Source of the DNA: Paratinospora sagittata
Lineage: Eukaryota > Streptophyta > Magnoliopsida > Ranunculales > Menispermaceae
Direction of reading: 5' to 3'
Assembly (NCBI GenBank): GCA_035771175.1
Contig: CM069606.1
Coordinates: 29,345,816 to 29,409,815 of the forward strand
Length of the DNA stretch: 64,000 nucleotides
Under the pieces are notes generated by a model. It was not told where the DNA came from and did no database searches. It worked only from the letters and a program-made list of their open reading frames with translations. Of the stretch, positions 1-11,848 are shown one piece after another. Numbering within the stretch: position 1 is the first letter of the stretch; the number at the start of each line of letters is the position of its first letter. Made by a program: the position numbers and the translations under genes.

Positions 1-790
1 ATCTCTTCTTCCGGAACACATCGCCTTATGATTTGATCATTGCACCGCTTGAATAACAAAGGATCATCCCACATGTAAAAATTTCTTCTTTTTGGCATGA
101 GACATATCCAGTGGCAACACTCCACTAGCCAAATAATTAACAAAGTCCGCAAACCAAGGCAACTTGACCGTCATCTCATAAAGTTGCTCATTCGGGAAGA
201 GTTCTTGAATTGGACAATGACTCTTTTTTTCTTCATTTTGTAGCCTTGATAAGTGATCCTCCACAACATTTTCAATCCTCTTTTTATCCTTGATCTCAAG
301 GTCAAACTCTTGGAGCAACAAGATTCATCATATGAGTCTAGGCTTGGCATCTTTCTTGGCAAATAAGTATCGGATAGTTGCATAATCAGTGTGGACAGTT
401 ACCTTTGACCCAATGATGTATGATCTAAATTTGTCACAAGCAAACACCACCGCAAGCAACTCTTTTTCTGTTGTTGTATAATTTTCTTGTGCGTCATCAA
501 GAGTACGACTTGCATAATATATTGCCCGAAACAACTTTTCTCTTCTTTGACCAAGCACCGCTCCAATAGCGTAAACACTAGCATCACACATGATCTCGAA
601 TGGTAATTCCCAATTAGGCACCACCATGATAGGAGCAGAGATAAAAGCTTGTTTGAGGAGCTCGAAGGCCTTGACGCACTCTTCATCAAAAACAAAAGGT
701 GCATCCTTCTCGAGTAAATGGCAAAGAGGCTTGGCTATCTTGGAAAAATCCTTGATAAACCTTCTATAGAACCCGCATGTCCCAAGCACT
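1..790 (-). pseudogene. Athila-like Ty3/gypsy pol fragment (RT end and RNase H)
   Basis: The minus-strand translation begins at about 789 with LGTCGFYRRF, the usual plant gypsy junction between reverse transcriptase and RNase H. RNase H follows (MCDASVYAIGAVLGQR, YYASRTLDDAQENYTTTEKELLAV, TDYATIRYL). The reading frame breaks near 322-328, where a few codons are lost, and resumes with LLQEFDLEIKDKKRIENVV and DHLSRLQ, the link toward integrase. The fragment runs off the left edge of the window. The coding frame is clear, but the element is broken and faces opposite to the gag-RT block at 1124-4336. The fit between the two suggests one rearranged element; two separate copies remain possible. Confidence 0.85.
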
Positions 791-795
791 CTATA

Positions 796-1120
796 CTAAC
801 CTAATCTATTCTATTCTAATTCTCTTTATACGGCTATTGTTCTTCTCTCCACTTAGATAAGATGGATCCTCCTTCAAAACCCTAACATGAAGTTATATAT
901 CCAAATAGAAAAAAGACCAAAAGGACCCCAAAAATCTCTATCGCACTTGATGTAGCGTCGCAGCGGCGCTACTTCTCGCTCTCTCTCTCGATACAAATCT
1001 CTCTCGGAGGCTGCGGCGCTCTGAGAGCATATTTCTTATGCTCTTGTACTTAGCAATTTTTCTACAGTTTCTCTTGGTTTTTGTTCCATCTTTTGTGCTC
1101 TTCTTCAACATGGTCTAACA
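796..1120 (-). mobile_element. Internal fragment of an Athila-like LTR
   Basis: This non-coding stretch matches 5150-5513 in the same orientation over its whole length: shared ctaacctaatctattctat, aaaaagaccaaaa, gcggcgctacttc, cttttgtgctcttcttcaac and similar blocks. It therefore belongs to the same LTR family as 4340-5920 and 19821-21419, read on the minus strand. It sits between the two oppositely oriented pol pieces, and both its ends are abrupt. Confidence 0.65.
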
Positions 1121-1123
1121 ACA

Positions 1124-2497
1124 TCAGTTCGGAGGAGCTCCACTTGAAGATCCTACTATACACATCAACACATTTTTGGAAATGTGTGATACTGTCAAGA
1201 TTAATGGTGTAAGTGAGGAGAAAATCAAATTGAGGTTATTTCCATTCTTATTGAGAGACATGGCAAGATCATGGTTGCATAGCTTAACTCCGGGAAGTAT
1301 CACCACATGGGATGAGATGGTACAAAAGTTCTTCACACCGGCTAGAATAGCCCAATTGAGAGCTGAAATAGGCCAATTTCAATAGTTGGAGTATGAATCA
1401 TTATATAAAGCTTGGGAGAGATTCAAAGACTTGTTGAGGAGGTGTCCTCAACATGGTTATCAAGAATGGATTCAAATTTAGATGTTTTACAATGCTATGA
1501 CAGGGCCTACAAGGACTCTAGTTGATGCTGCAGCGGGTGGTTCTCTTATGGGGAAGACAGCAAATGAAGCGCACATGCTACTTGAAGAGATGGCATCAAG
1601 CACATATGAGAATACAAGGGATAAGCTTGTAGTGAAGAAAGTCGTGGGTATGCATGAGGTAGATCAGATAACAGCTTTATCAGCCCAAATGTCTACCATG
1701 TTACACCATATGGCGGCTTTAAGTGACAAGGTTTCCAATCTTCAAGGAGCTTCCTCGTCTTCATCATCTATTGAATCCATTTGGCAGCACACTTGGTTGG
1801 TCAAGATGAACAATGTTAGTTTGTGAGCAATCGCCTCTATAATTATAGAGAGAACCAAGGGAAAAATTCTAATCAAGTGCCTAACCATTATTATCCGGGA
1901 GTGCGCAACCATGAAAATTTCTCATATTCAAATAATAGAAATGTATTGCAACTACGGCCTGGGTTTCACAATCAAGTTCAAGAGAAGAGATCAAGCCTTG
2001 AAGAAGCAATGACAACTTTCTTGAATAATTCAAACAAGAGGTTCACCAAGAATGAATCAAAGTTTGATGAATTGGCGGCTCACATGGCTAATCAAATGAG
2101 TACCATGAGCCAAGTGATAACTCAAGTGAGCAACTTGGGTGCCTCTGTCAAGAATTTGGAGACTCAAGTTGGGCAAGTGGCTACACAAATGAGTGCACAA
2201 TAGAGCAATAATACTTTTCCAAGTAATACAAAGATAAATCCAAAAGAGCAATGCAAGGTTATTACCTTAAGAAGTGGTAGAGAGGTTGAACATTCCATTC
2301 CAGCAAGTACATCTACAACCATTCTTACTTCTACACAAGCACATGAGGAAGAATCCTTGTCTGAGAAGGAAGACCAAGCATCAAAAGAAAAAGAACATGA
2401 GGAGAAGAACAAAGCCAAAGGCAAGGCACCTATGAAGGAAGACTATGTTCCAGGGAGGATCACTTTCTCTGATAACCCTCCTATTTTGAAACTTTAA
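1124..2497 (+). pseudogene. Athila-like Ty3/gypsy gag, 5'-truncated
   Basis: The translation matches the plant retrotransposon gag family: FGGAPLEDPTIHINTFLEMC, then KLRLFPFLLRDMARSWLHSL and the hallmark ITTWDEMVQKFF. In-frame stops lie at 1383 and 1479, with further breaks after 1800. The linker before protease carries CKVITLRSGREVE, typical of Athila-type elements. The N terminus of gag is missing because the copy starts abruptly at about 1124, next to an unrelated LTR fragment. No product is expected. Confidence 0.85.
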
Positions 2498-2610
2498 TGC
2501 CATTTCCTCAAAGATTTTAGAAAAAGAAATTAGAATAGCAATTTGCAAAATTTTTAGATATTTTCAAAAGAATTCACATTAATATTCCTTTTGCAGATGC
2601 TTTGGAGTAG

Positions 2611-3500
2611 ATGCCCAACTATGCCAAATTTATGAAGGATGTAATGAGCAAGAAGAGGAAGTTGGTGGAGTTTGAAACTGTTAAGTTGGGACGGGAATGC
2701 AGTGCCATACTTCAAAATAAGTTACCTAAGAAATTAAAAGATCCAAGGAGTTTTACTATTCCATGCATTATTGGTAGTTCTTCTTTTGATAAAGTATTGT
2801 GTGATTTAGCCAGTATTAATCTATGCCTTTGTTTGTTTTCAGAAAACTCAACATTGGGGAGGTGAAGCCAACAACTATCTCACTCCAACTAGTTGACAGA
2901 TCCATGACATATCTTAGGGGAGTGATAAAAGATGTTCTTGTGAAGGTTGATAAGTTTATCTTTCCAGTGGATTTTGTGGTTCTTGACATGGAGGAAGATG
3001 ATGAGATTCCTTTGATTTTGGGGAGGCCATTCCTTGCAACCAGCAGAACTCTTATTGATGTTCAAAGGGGAGAACTCACACTTAGAGTGAACGATGAAGA
3101 GGTGATGTTCAACCTCTACAAGTCGTTCAAGTTTTCAGATGAGAAGGACAGTTGCAACAGAGTGGACATAGTTGAGGGGTGCATTCATGAGGTTAGGAAG
3201 GAAATAACACCTGTAGATCCCTTGGAGAGATGTTTGGTGTACTCACAAGCGGATGGGACAAAGCATGGTGTTGAAGAACAACATATCATAATGGCCTTGG
3301 ATGCTCAACCAGTTCAGTTTTCTCAAGCTAAAGTTGAAGATATCAGTGTTGCATCTTCGTCTTCTATTGAGTCAAGTCTTCCAAAGCCAGAGTTGAAGCC
3401 TCTTCCAGATCATCTCAGATATGCCTTTTTAGACAAAGATAATTCATTCCAGTTATCATTTCATCCACTTTGTCTAATGTTTAACAGGAAAAGTTGTTGA
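2611..3500 (+). pseudogene. Athila-like gypsy aspartic protease region
   Basis: This follows gag in the same orientation. The protease core reads PCIIGSSSFDKVLCDLASIN and, after a frameshift near 2823, FRKLNIGEVKPTTISLQLVD, FPVDFVVLDMEEDDEIPLIL and GRPFLATSRTLIDVQRGEL. Plant gypsy proteases normally read D-L-G-A-S at the active site. Here the glycine codon is gone (DLAS), and a further base is missing a few codons later, which throws the frame. Both lesions hit the catalytic loop, so the enzyme would be dead. The rest is the protease-RT linker. Confidence 0.8.
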
Positions 3501-4336
3501 GGATCTTAAGGGAGCACATATCCTCCATTGGGTGGTCAATTGCAGACATAAAGGGAACCAATCCATCTATTTGCATGCATAAGATACTCATGGAAGACTC
3601 CTACATGCCCACAATGGAACATCAGAGGAGGTTGAATCTTACAATGAAAGAAGTAGTCAAGGTTGAGATTCTAAAATGGCTCAAGGCAGGCATCATTTAT
3701 GCAATTTTTGATTCAGCATGGATAAGCCCTGTACATGTTGTACCGAAGAAAGGAGGAATCACAGGGATCAAGAATGGAAAAAATGAGATGATCTTCTCAC
3801 GTATAGTTACTGGTTGGCAGATGTGCATAGATTACAAAAAGTTGAATAAGGCCACCAGAAAAGATCATTTTCCATTGTCCTTCATTGATCAAATGTTGGA
3901 CCGTTTGGCAGGGTTTGATTATTACTGTTTTCTTGATGGCTATTCTGGGTATAACCAGATTGCCATAGCACCAGAGGATCATGAAAAGAAAACATTCACA
4001 TGTCCTTATGGCACTTTTACCTTTAGGAGGATGTTGTTCGGGTTGTGCAATGCTCTAGCCACGTTTCAGAGATGCATGATGGCAATATTTGATGATTTGA
4101 TAGAAGATGTGATGGAGGTTTTCATGGATGACTTCTCTGTCTTTAGTTCTTCATTTGATCACTGTTTAAGAAATTTGGCTTTGGCATTGCAAAGGTGCGA
4201 AGATAAGAACTTGGTTCTAAATTTGGAAAAATGTCATTTTATGGTGCAGAAAGGAATTGTTTTGGGCCATAGAGCGTCTTCTAAGGGATTAGAGGTTGAT
4301 AGAGCCAAGATAGTGGCCACTGAGAAGCTCATTTAA
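3494..4336 (+). pseudogene. Athila-like gypsy reverse transcriptase
   Basis: A 280-codon open stretch covers most of the RT domain: SPVHVVPKKGG, WQMCIDYKKLNKATRKDHFP, LDGYSGYNQIAIAPEDHEK, the tail YGTFTFRRMLFGLCNA and the catalytic FMDD box in VFMDDFSVFSSS. It stops abruptly after VDRAKIVATEKL, where the family continues into the SFLGHAGFYRRF segment. That missing continuation is found on the opposite strand at 789-1. Downstream is a truncated LTR (4340-5920). Confidence 0.9.
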
Positions 4337-4339
4337 ACT

Positions 4340-5920
4340 TAAAAGCCACAGATAAGGTAATTTTACTAACCTTAATTCCCAATTGTACAATGATTAGTGA
4401 TTTTATCTAGGTGATAAAAGTGGAGTGAATTAAAATGCAAATTAAACAAAGGCAAATAAAAACCAACAAGATAAATGGAAATTGGAGAGAAATCAATGGA
4501 TTTATAGTTCTAGAGTTTAGATCTCACTATGTTGTCTCTCATGATTTCTAATAATTGTGTTAATGAGTTAATTTCTGGAATTTATAAATCCTGAATCCTT
4601 TTTCATTCAAACCCCTCTCTCGAGTGATAGCTTAAATATCTACTCTCAATCTATCAATTCCATCTCTCGAGTGATAAACCTTTAGATTAAGAATGTCTTA
4701 GGTTCTATGATTCATTTTATTAGATTTCAAAAGGTTTTGTAGGTCTCTCGACTCATTACTCTACCCTAGGTTACAAATCCCTTGCTCCAATTTGATATCC
4801 CCTCTCTCGAGTGATAAAAACCAAATCTAAGTTCATTCAAAGAGTGGTCAGCAATTTAAAAGCATTAAGCATGGAGAATCATAAATAAACCCAAAAGATT
4901 TCTTAATAACACACCAACTATAATTCAATCACAAGATCCAACAAAGCTAAATCAAATCTCTAAATTATCTATTTAGTTCATAATCAAAATACAAGGGAAA
5001 GAGTTAAAGAAGAAAACATGGAAACACACTAAGATTAGAAGATAAATGAAGAAACCCCATTTGTCAATGGTGGACTCTCCTTCTTCTTCTTGTCTCGAAC
5101 CTGCAACTCTTCTTCTTCTTCAATCCTTCCCTTGCCTCTCCTTCAAAACCCTAACCTAATCTATTCTATTATATGGCTGTCTCTACAATTTCTAAGATAA
5201 AAAAATGATCCTCCCTTCTAAAACCCTAAAAAGCGAATTTATATATCAAAAATGCAAAAAGACCAAAACAGCCCCTAATCTCTATCTCGCACAAAACTCT
5301 CTCGGGCCATAGCGGCACTTGTTTTGGTATCGTAGTGTTGCGGCGCTACTTCATACCTCTTTCTTTTGCGCAAAATTTTCTATCGGAGTGACGCGGCGCA
5401 CCGAGAGCCTTTTTCTTCTCTTTGGCTTTTGGGCTATTTTATACTTAGCCAAATTTCTCTGATATTTCTCTTGATCTCTGGTCCTTCTTTTGTGCTTTTC
5501 TTCAACATGGTCTTGTCACCATTTTATCCACATTCAAACTCACTTTTAGGTTCTTTATTTTCCTACAAAACAAAACACAAAACATAAGTAAATGATCTAT
5601 ATTATATGCAAGTAAGTATTAACATGTATAATTCTATATGCACTATGTATAGCTCGTAAAATATTGAAAAAATTAATATAAAAACGATGCAATTGACTTT
5701 AGGAAAAATACCTAAAAATCATTATTATTTTTCTCAACTAATGTATTTTATTTATGAAAATCACTAAAACTAGCTTATAAAACTCCTAAAAATATCTAAA
5801 TGAGCTAAAAACACTAAATGAACTAATTAATGCAAATATATCTAAGAATTAACTAAATACACCTAAAAACCTATGAAATTAACACGTAAAATACTAATCT
5901 AAAACTCAACTTATTAGTCA
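4340..5920 (-). mobile_element. Athila-like LTR, truncated at its 3' end
   Basis: The reverse complement begins TGACTAATAAGTTGAGTTTT (from 5920) and aligns over most of its length with the complete solo LTR at 19821-21419. Shared landmarks are the TAAGTTGAGTTTT start, several tctctcgag-gtgat motifs and gatcacctagataaaat near the 3' end. The last 70 or so bases of the LTR, including the terminal CA, are missing: similarity ends near tctgtgg, at about 4347. No target duplication can therefore be tested. Open stretches inside it are chance. Confidence 0.75.
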
Positions 5921-6028
5921 TTTCGCATCTAACAGCTCTGCATCGAGCAGGTCCTTCTATATATAGTGGTCCTTCTACTCGGTATTTTTCCTGCTCTTTT
6001 TTGCCTTTCCTTTAAGTTATTTATATTT

Positions 6029-6159
6029 ATGTCTTTTCTTCGAGGTTTTGTGGCCGACCTAGCGAAGTCTTCATCTAATGAGTCTAACACTGAGCAGCCG
6101 CTTCATAATGATGAGGCAGAGGCCATAGAGCTGTCTCCCAGCGTGTTTGAGGATGAAGA
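6029..6159 (+). pseudogene. Tat-element antisense ORF, first segment
   Basis: The reading starts at the ATG at 6029 (MSFLRGFVADLAKSSSNE) and runs through an acidic stretch ending SVFEDED, where a copia-type LTR interrupts it at about 6160. Sequence resuming after that LTR (11531) is again acidic and of the same style. I read this as the N terminus of the antisense gene carried near the 3' end of the Tat element. Plus-strand orientation, opposite to gag and integrase, is what that lineage shows. Function unknown. Confidence 0.5.
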
Positions 6160-6901
6160 TGTTATCTTAAGGAACCCCATGATGAGAATGTTTTAATGAT
6201 TCCAAGTTACTCATATTTGTATATCTAATGATCTTGTTAAGTGTTTCAGAACTATCAAGAACCAAGATCAAACAACAGAGCTTACAAGTATATTGAAATA
6301 TCAAAGTCTCGAGTTTTCAAGTTCTTATGATGTAAAACTTTCGATCAAATAACTCTCAGCAAGTTTAACATATTTGCATGTGTTTGATTGATGTGTTTGA
6401 AAGGTTTTCTTAAGAGATTTAATCTCTTAATCGTTTTAGCATTTAGTTTGATCAAATTTTCAACTGATTTGACTAAGTTTTGAAAGACAAAATTATTTAA
6501 CAAAATCAGTCTTTAAGTATTTGATCAGGACGTTAATGTCTAGCGCCCTCCTAGACTTGGCAAGTCAGGACGCTGATGATATATTAGAACGTTGATAATG
6601 TTTAAGGTTGAAAAGTTCATATCTATCAGGATGCTTACTTTGTTAGTAGCTCCCTTGCTGAATCAACCAAAGAACTTATCAGGATGTTGATTGAACATTA
6701 GCTCGCTGATCATTTTTAAACATCAGGTCGCTGACTGTCCAGTAGCGCCCTTATGTTTTCGGTCGTTTTAAAAGTGTTAAACATTAGGATGCTTACGTCT
6801 TTAGTAGCGCTCTTATGTTTTCATGCTTCAAATGTTAGGACACTTGCGCCTTTAGTAACGCCCTTGTGATTTTAAGTGTTTCAAAAACGTGTCAGGACAC
6901 T

Positions 6902-7441
6902 TGTCACACCCTGGGTTGCACAACGTGCCCCCTACCCAGGTGTGGGCGCACCCCCTCGGGGCGAACGCCTAGCCATAGTATGACATAATATTGTCACATC
7001 TAGCCGAATTCGCGATACCCAACAGGGCCCTAGTAATGGACTAGATCATTTACCCCCACTATTCATGAATAGTGAAGGGCCTCCCCCCAAGTCGAACTCG
7101 CAACCTCCCCCTTAAGAGGTTAGATTTTGCACTTGGAGTAACCACTCCCCCTTAAGAGGTTAGATTTCGCACTTGGAGTAACCACTGAGCCAATGGTTCA
7201 GTGGCTACTCCAAGTGCAAAATCTAACCTCTTAAGGGGGAGGTTGCGAGTTCGACTTGGGGGGAGGCCCTTCACTATTCATGAATAGTGGGGGTAAATGA
7301 TCTAGTCCGTTACTAGGGCCTGTTGGGTATCGCGAATTCGGCTAGATGTGACAATATTATGTGGTACTATGGCTAGGCGTTCGCCCCGAGGGGGCGCCGA
7401 CACCTGGGTAGGGGGCACGCTGTGCAACCCAGAGTGTGACA
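6902..7441. repeat. 540-bp palindrome, probable head-to-head SINE pair
   Basis: The two halves are near-perfect inverted copies of about 255 bases: tgtcacaccctggg at the left edge against cccagagtgtgaca at the right. They meet at the short palindrome gagccaatggttcagtgg (about 7187). Each arm, read outward from the centre, has a tRNA-like box A (ggttcagtgg) and, about 45 bases on, a box B-like gcgagttcgact. That layout suggests a tRNA-derived SINE. SINE identity is inference; the inverted repeat is seen directly. Confidence 0.6.
7105..7184. repeat. 40-bp direct duplication in left palindrome arm
   Basis: Two consecutive 40-base units (ctcccccttaagaggttaga...) differ by one base (tttt versus ttcg context). 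The right arm has only one copy, so the duplication arose after the palindrome formed. Confidence 0.8.
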
Positions 7442-7851
7442 AAAAGGCCTTATGTATGTGACGCCCCGAAAATTATTTCATCTAGCCCATAACCCAATTG
7501 CACTTTGCCCAAATTCTATGTGTTGCCTTGATATGGTTGGTGTTTGTTTGATGGTTGTTTAATGTTTGTATAGTTGATGCTTGATAATGTATATAAATAT
7601 GTGTATTATAAATTGTATATGGGTCATGTTAAATTAAAGTATAATGCATATGTTATTATTTATGCGTGGGTCCATTAAACCATGAATTGATATGGGTTAG
7701 GATTGATTGAATAAAAGGATAAATGAGAATGAAAATTTGGTGTATTAAATGGATTGGACATTTAAAATACATGGAAGCATGAGATTGGTTAAAGTACATC
7801 TGAAGGTTGGTGCATGAAAGTGGACAAGTGTCCCATGCCCACTTCTCTTCT

Positions 7852-8005
7852 CCAAGAATGTGCTAGAAAGTGAGGTGAGTGGAGGGAATCCAAGAATGTG
7901 CTAGAAAGTGAGGTGAGTGGAGGGAATCCAAGAATGTGAATGTGCTAGAAAGTGAGGTGAGTAGAGGGAATCCAAGAATGTGCTAGAAAGCGAGGTGAGT
8001 GGAGA
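7852..8005. repeat. 38-bp tandem repeat, four copies
   Basis: Units begin ccaagaatgtgctagaaagt and start at 7852, 7890, 7928 and 7972. The third carries a 6-base insertion (aatgtg). Located in the body of the gypsy LTR unit. Confidence 0.9.
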
Positions 8006-9460
8006 GAAAGGAAAAAAATAAAAGAGAAGAAGAGAAAGGAAAGAAGAAGAGAAAGAAAGAGGGAGTTGCAGGAGGAAAATCTCTACGATGTTTTCATCAA
8101 AGAGTTGGATCTTCGGGATATATGATCAGATTAAGCTCAAATTTTGTCAGCAACTTCGTAGCTTATGGTTCTGCATTCTGCACGGTGGAGATCTTGATTT
8201 GAGGTTTCTTCTTAGAGATCTAACCTCTCAAACCAAGCTAGTGGGAAAGTCTGGATTTCTTGTGCCATTTTGCTCAGACTTATAGATCTCCTCAATCTAC
8301 CGTTGGATGGATATGAAATTTGGGTATGAAATTTGGGTATGTAGTTTACAACCGATATTTCTCCATTCTGAACGGTGGAGATGTTTATGAGTTAAGTATG
8401 TTGTGTGATATAGTCATCTGAGTTTGAGTATTTGCAGCAGGAAAAGAGAAATTGTCTGATTAGAGACTTGTTCATCAAAGATACTTATCTTTTCGGTCCA
8501 CCGTTGGATTGGGCTGATATTTGGACAGAAGGTTTGTTTCTTCACATACTTCAATCTGTACAGTTGATTTTGTGATAACATAATTCTGTTGGTAGATTGA
8601 TACATCTGAATAGAATATTAAATGAAGAATTGGTAGGGTTGCTTGTATTAGACCCAAATTTAGAATATGAACTTAGACCTTTCCAAATAGCTTGCATGTC
8701 AACTATGTTGACCTAGTTGCCATTGTTGATGAACCCATGATGCAAAATCAGTGATATACATGGTTGAACATGGTGACCTAGTGTAAATCGACAATATGGC
8801 CTAAGTATGAAAAATTTCATATTTTAGGGCTTTTGATGCTTTTGGCCTAGAATCATTGAATTGATGCAACTTATGTTTAATTAAGCATGATTAGGGTTGA
8901 TTATGCTACTGATTTGGTGGTTGTGACCATATCATGGGTTAGGCCTACTTGTGATCAAGTGACCCAATTTGGGCATGCTTATGTCTAAGGAATTGAAAAT
9001 CAGTATTTTTGATTAATAGAATGGTTTATGTATGAGAACTATGCATTAGAGGCCTAAGTCATGTGATTTGAGTTGAATGATGGGATTAGATGGGATTTAG
9101 GCCCATTGTTTATATGTGGCCTGATTTAGGGTTGATGTGTAATGTCTATGTGATTGAGCATAGAAATTGATGTATGATAAGATATTGATGAATGTTTCAG
9201 GATCTTGATTGGGTTGATTCGGTTTGGTGGTCTTGTGTGGTTAAATACTCTCGCGAGGCTTGGTTGTGAGTAGACTTCATTTATGATTATATCTTTTATG
9301 TCATCATATCACTTATATATATTGTATGTTGAAAGCATGAATGTGTTCTAATGTTTTGAATGATGCATTGATTTGAGAAAACCTTATGACTTTGGTTGGG
9401 CCCATCTATCTGGCTAATAGGGGGACTTAACCTTGTCATAGGAGGGTTTTAGGAAAGGAA

Positions 9461-9572
9461 ATGATTGGGGTCAACGGTACGGTGAAATAGACGTGCACTA
9501 GTAACCCCAAATAAACATGATTGGGGTCAACGGTATGGTGAAATAGACGTGCACTAGTAACCCAATGCATGT
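9461..9572. repeat. 56-bp tandem duplication
   Basis: Two units start atgattggggtcaacggta at 9461 and 9517, and both contain gaaatagacgtgcactagta. They lie inside the gypsy LTR unit. Confidence 0.85.
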
Positions 9573-11530
9573 GGAATGTGGATCCAAATTGATAAGCTTT
9601 TATTTGCATCGAACTTATTTTAAATGCTTGATATCTATATGTTATGAGCTTTTAATCATGCTACACATTGACATGCATACATGATATTTATTGATGAGTA
9701 TTGATAGCATATTTGAATTCTATTCACTGGGCACCGTTGGCTCACCCTCATTTTTCTCTTTCAGGTCCTTCTGTCCCGAATAAGGGCAAAGGAGTAGTCA
9801 TATCTTGAGGGCCTTGCCTGCGAGAAAATCCAAGGCCTCGATGTGAGTTGAGAGGCATTTTGATTGAACTGTGTTTTAAATTATGAAGTATTATATTTTG
9901 GATTATGTAATTATAACACTTACCACATTGTAGTATGGGTGAGTTGGGACTTGTTAGATACACCATGTGGGCATATGACGGTTTTTATTTGTACCCACAA
10001 TTTTGGACTTTATGTGTATGTCAATTTTAATGGACTGTAGGGATTATGATTTTATTTATGGTTCATTTTTATGGATTATCTCTTGTCTTTTATGATTAAT
10101 ACGGTGGGTAGTTTTATTTAGTACCTTTTGATATTATGTTGTTATTTGAGATAAGGCTCGTAGGGTCTCAACCACCTCACGGGAGTTGAGGAGTGGTCGG
10201 AGATGCCTACGCCGGGCGTCCCGCCCCGGCATTTCGCACGTCATTCCCTGCGGGGTTGGTGGTCCGGGGTGCGGGGTCGCAACAACACTTATCTTCAAAT
10301 AGTGCCCTCACAGCTTTATTCATTTTTAAACGTTAAGTAAGTCTGGACGCTTACGCTCCAGGAACATCCTCACTTCATAGTTCAGCAGGATGCTTATAGT
10401 CTATAAGCGCCTTCAAGGGACAAAATGACAAAATTGGTTCTACGCGTCAAGACACTGATTGTCAAATCATGATGCTAACCCAACATTGTCATAAAGCTAC
10501 GTTTGTGCACTTTTTCAGTTTATCTTTTCAGAACTTTTTGTGCACATAATCCTTTTCAGGCTTATCAGAAATTTCTTCTGGTGCATGAATCACGTATTTT
10601 GGGACTTTCTTTTTTTATGTAACTTGAAGAGAATCAGAATGTTCCTAAATATGGTTTTTGCCATCTTCGTGAAAGATTCTAGCTGTTGTGAGCTAACGTT
10701 CTTTTTGAAATTCAAATTCAAATGATCAACAGCTTTATCCATACTAAGTCTATATATACTAGCACTTAGTCCAAACAAAAAAAAACACAAAAATTTCACA
10801 AAGCCAATATTATTGAAAGTTAGTCGAATTTTCAAATTGATTTCAAAGTTCAAAATAGTTTTAGTTTTCAAAGTGTTATCTTTGAAACAAGTGTTATTCA
10901 AAGGATTTTCATATTGAGCTTACCTTACATCTATTTCATTCAAAATTTGTTTGAAGTTTATTGAACTATTTTTACTCAAATTTTCAGCACAATTTTAATC
11001 TCATATCATTCTTGATGATCCTGAAATTTGAGTGATAGTTCATAGGATACAGTTGTACTTCATTTCATATCTTGTATATTGTATCAAGTTGTAAAAGTAG
11101 TTATACAAACTACTGATTACTTATATTTGTTTGTTCAACAAAGTGATCATTCTCATACCTGTGAGTTGAGAAGGTTTTGGGTTAATCTCACACCCAAAAG
11201 TTGAGATAGGTAGTTCTCTAGCCTGTAAGTCGAGAGGTATAAATTGGTCTCAAGCCTTCAAGTTGAGCAGTGTAACAGTGGTTCTCACACCCGAAAGTTG
11301 AGAAAAAGTTGTAACGGTTTGGTTCTCACCCGTAAGAGAATCCCTTAGGGAAGATGTTTGAAAATCCTAACTAAGGAGGTTAGGTAGTGGAGATAGGCAA
11401 GTAGCTGAACCACTATAAATTGATTGTGTCAATTGATTTACTTTTCCGCACTTTATTATTTGCCATTGGATTAATTTTAATTGTTTAAGTGTCCAATTCA
11501 CCCCCTCTCTTGGACATACCTGGGCCAACA

Positions 11531-11848
11531 AAAGAGTCTAAGAGCGTCAAAATTCTCAACCGAGTTGACGCCATCCTCAAAGTGAGTTGGTCCGGGACAT
11601 CCTAAGCACATTAGGTCATCGAGCTGAGGAGATTTCCTTAGACGATGAAGTGACTGATTCCAGTCATGAGTCAAATGATGTCGAGCCCATGCTCGATGTC
11701 GATTACACTATAAATCTTATTCCTTCTTCTGTCACAAATGACCAGCTCTCTTATCTTTGAACCCTGTTCAGCACCCCTTCGTCTATTTCAATGCGAGTTC
11801 TCTGTCACAACTATTGAACCAATTATCCTCATGTCCCTCATGAGAATA
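11531..11848 (+). pseudogene. Tat-element antisense ORF, middle segment
   Basis: This lies between two copia-type LTRs. One frame reads VEPMLDVDYTINLIPSSVTN and NDQLSYL before stops; another nearby reads STPSSISMRVLCHNY. It continues the acidic N-terminal style of 6029-6159 and leads into the recognisable block at 13684. Several frames are needed to follow it, so it is decayed. Assignment rests mainly on position and orientation. Confidence 0.4.

Larger units (their letters stand above)
6902..10284 (+). mobile_element. Gypsy (Tekay/Del-like) LTR unit nested in copia LTR
   Basis: The unit starts TGTCACACCC and ends GGTCGCAACA, flanked on both sides by acact (6897-6901 and 10285-10289), an exact 5-bp target duplication. 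Removing it restores a continuous copia LTR. The body resembles chromovirus long LTRs: tgtgacgccccgaaaatt at 7457, the gggggacttaaccttg block near 9420, and gttggctcaccctc at about 9737. Related LTR ends occur at 55786-56447. The first 540 bases are a palindrome, so the original LTR may have begun at 7457 with the palindrome gained later. No coding region. Confidence 0.65.
6160..11530 (+). mobile_element. Copia-type (SIRE-like) solo LTR, copy 1, interrupted
   Basis: It begins TGTTATCTTAAGG and ends ...ttggacatacctgggccaaca. Flanks are gaaga (6155-6159) and aaaga (11531-11535), a four-of-five match to a 5-bp target duplication. The interior shows alternating aggacgct and agcgccct motifs, a run of cacccgaaagttgag-like repeats (11160-11340), and the end signature caattcaccccctct typical of long plant copia LTRs. 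No internal coding region follows, so it is a solo LTR. It is split by the 3.4-kb insertion at 6902-10284; without it the LTR is about 2.0 kb. Three relatives lie at 11840-13683, 48914-51593 and 57554-59744. Confidence 0.7.

Noticed and set aside
5366..5587. 73-codon plus-strand frame
   Set aside because: Inside the minus-strand LTR at 4340-5920 and not shared with the homologous LTR at 19821-21419.
7187..7205. tRNA-like box at the palindrome centre as a real tRNA gene
   Set aside because: Only box A and box B resemblance; no cloverleaf or acceptor stem could be drawn.
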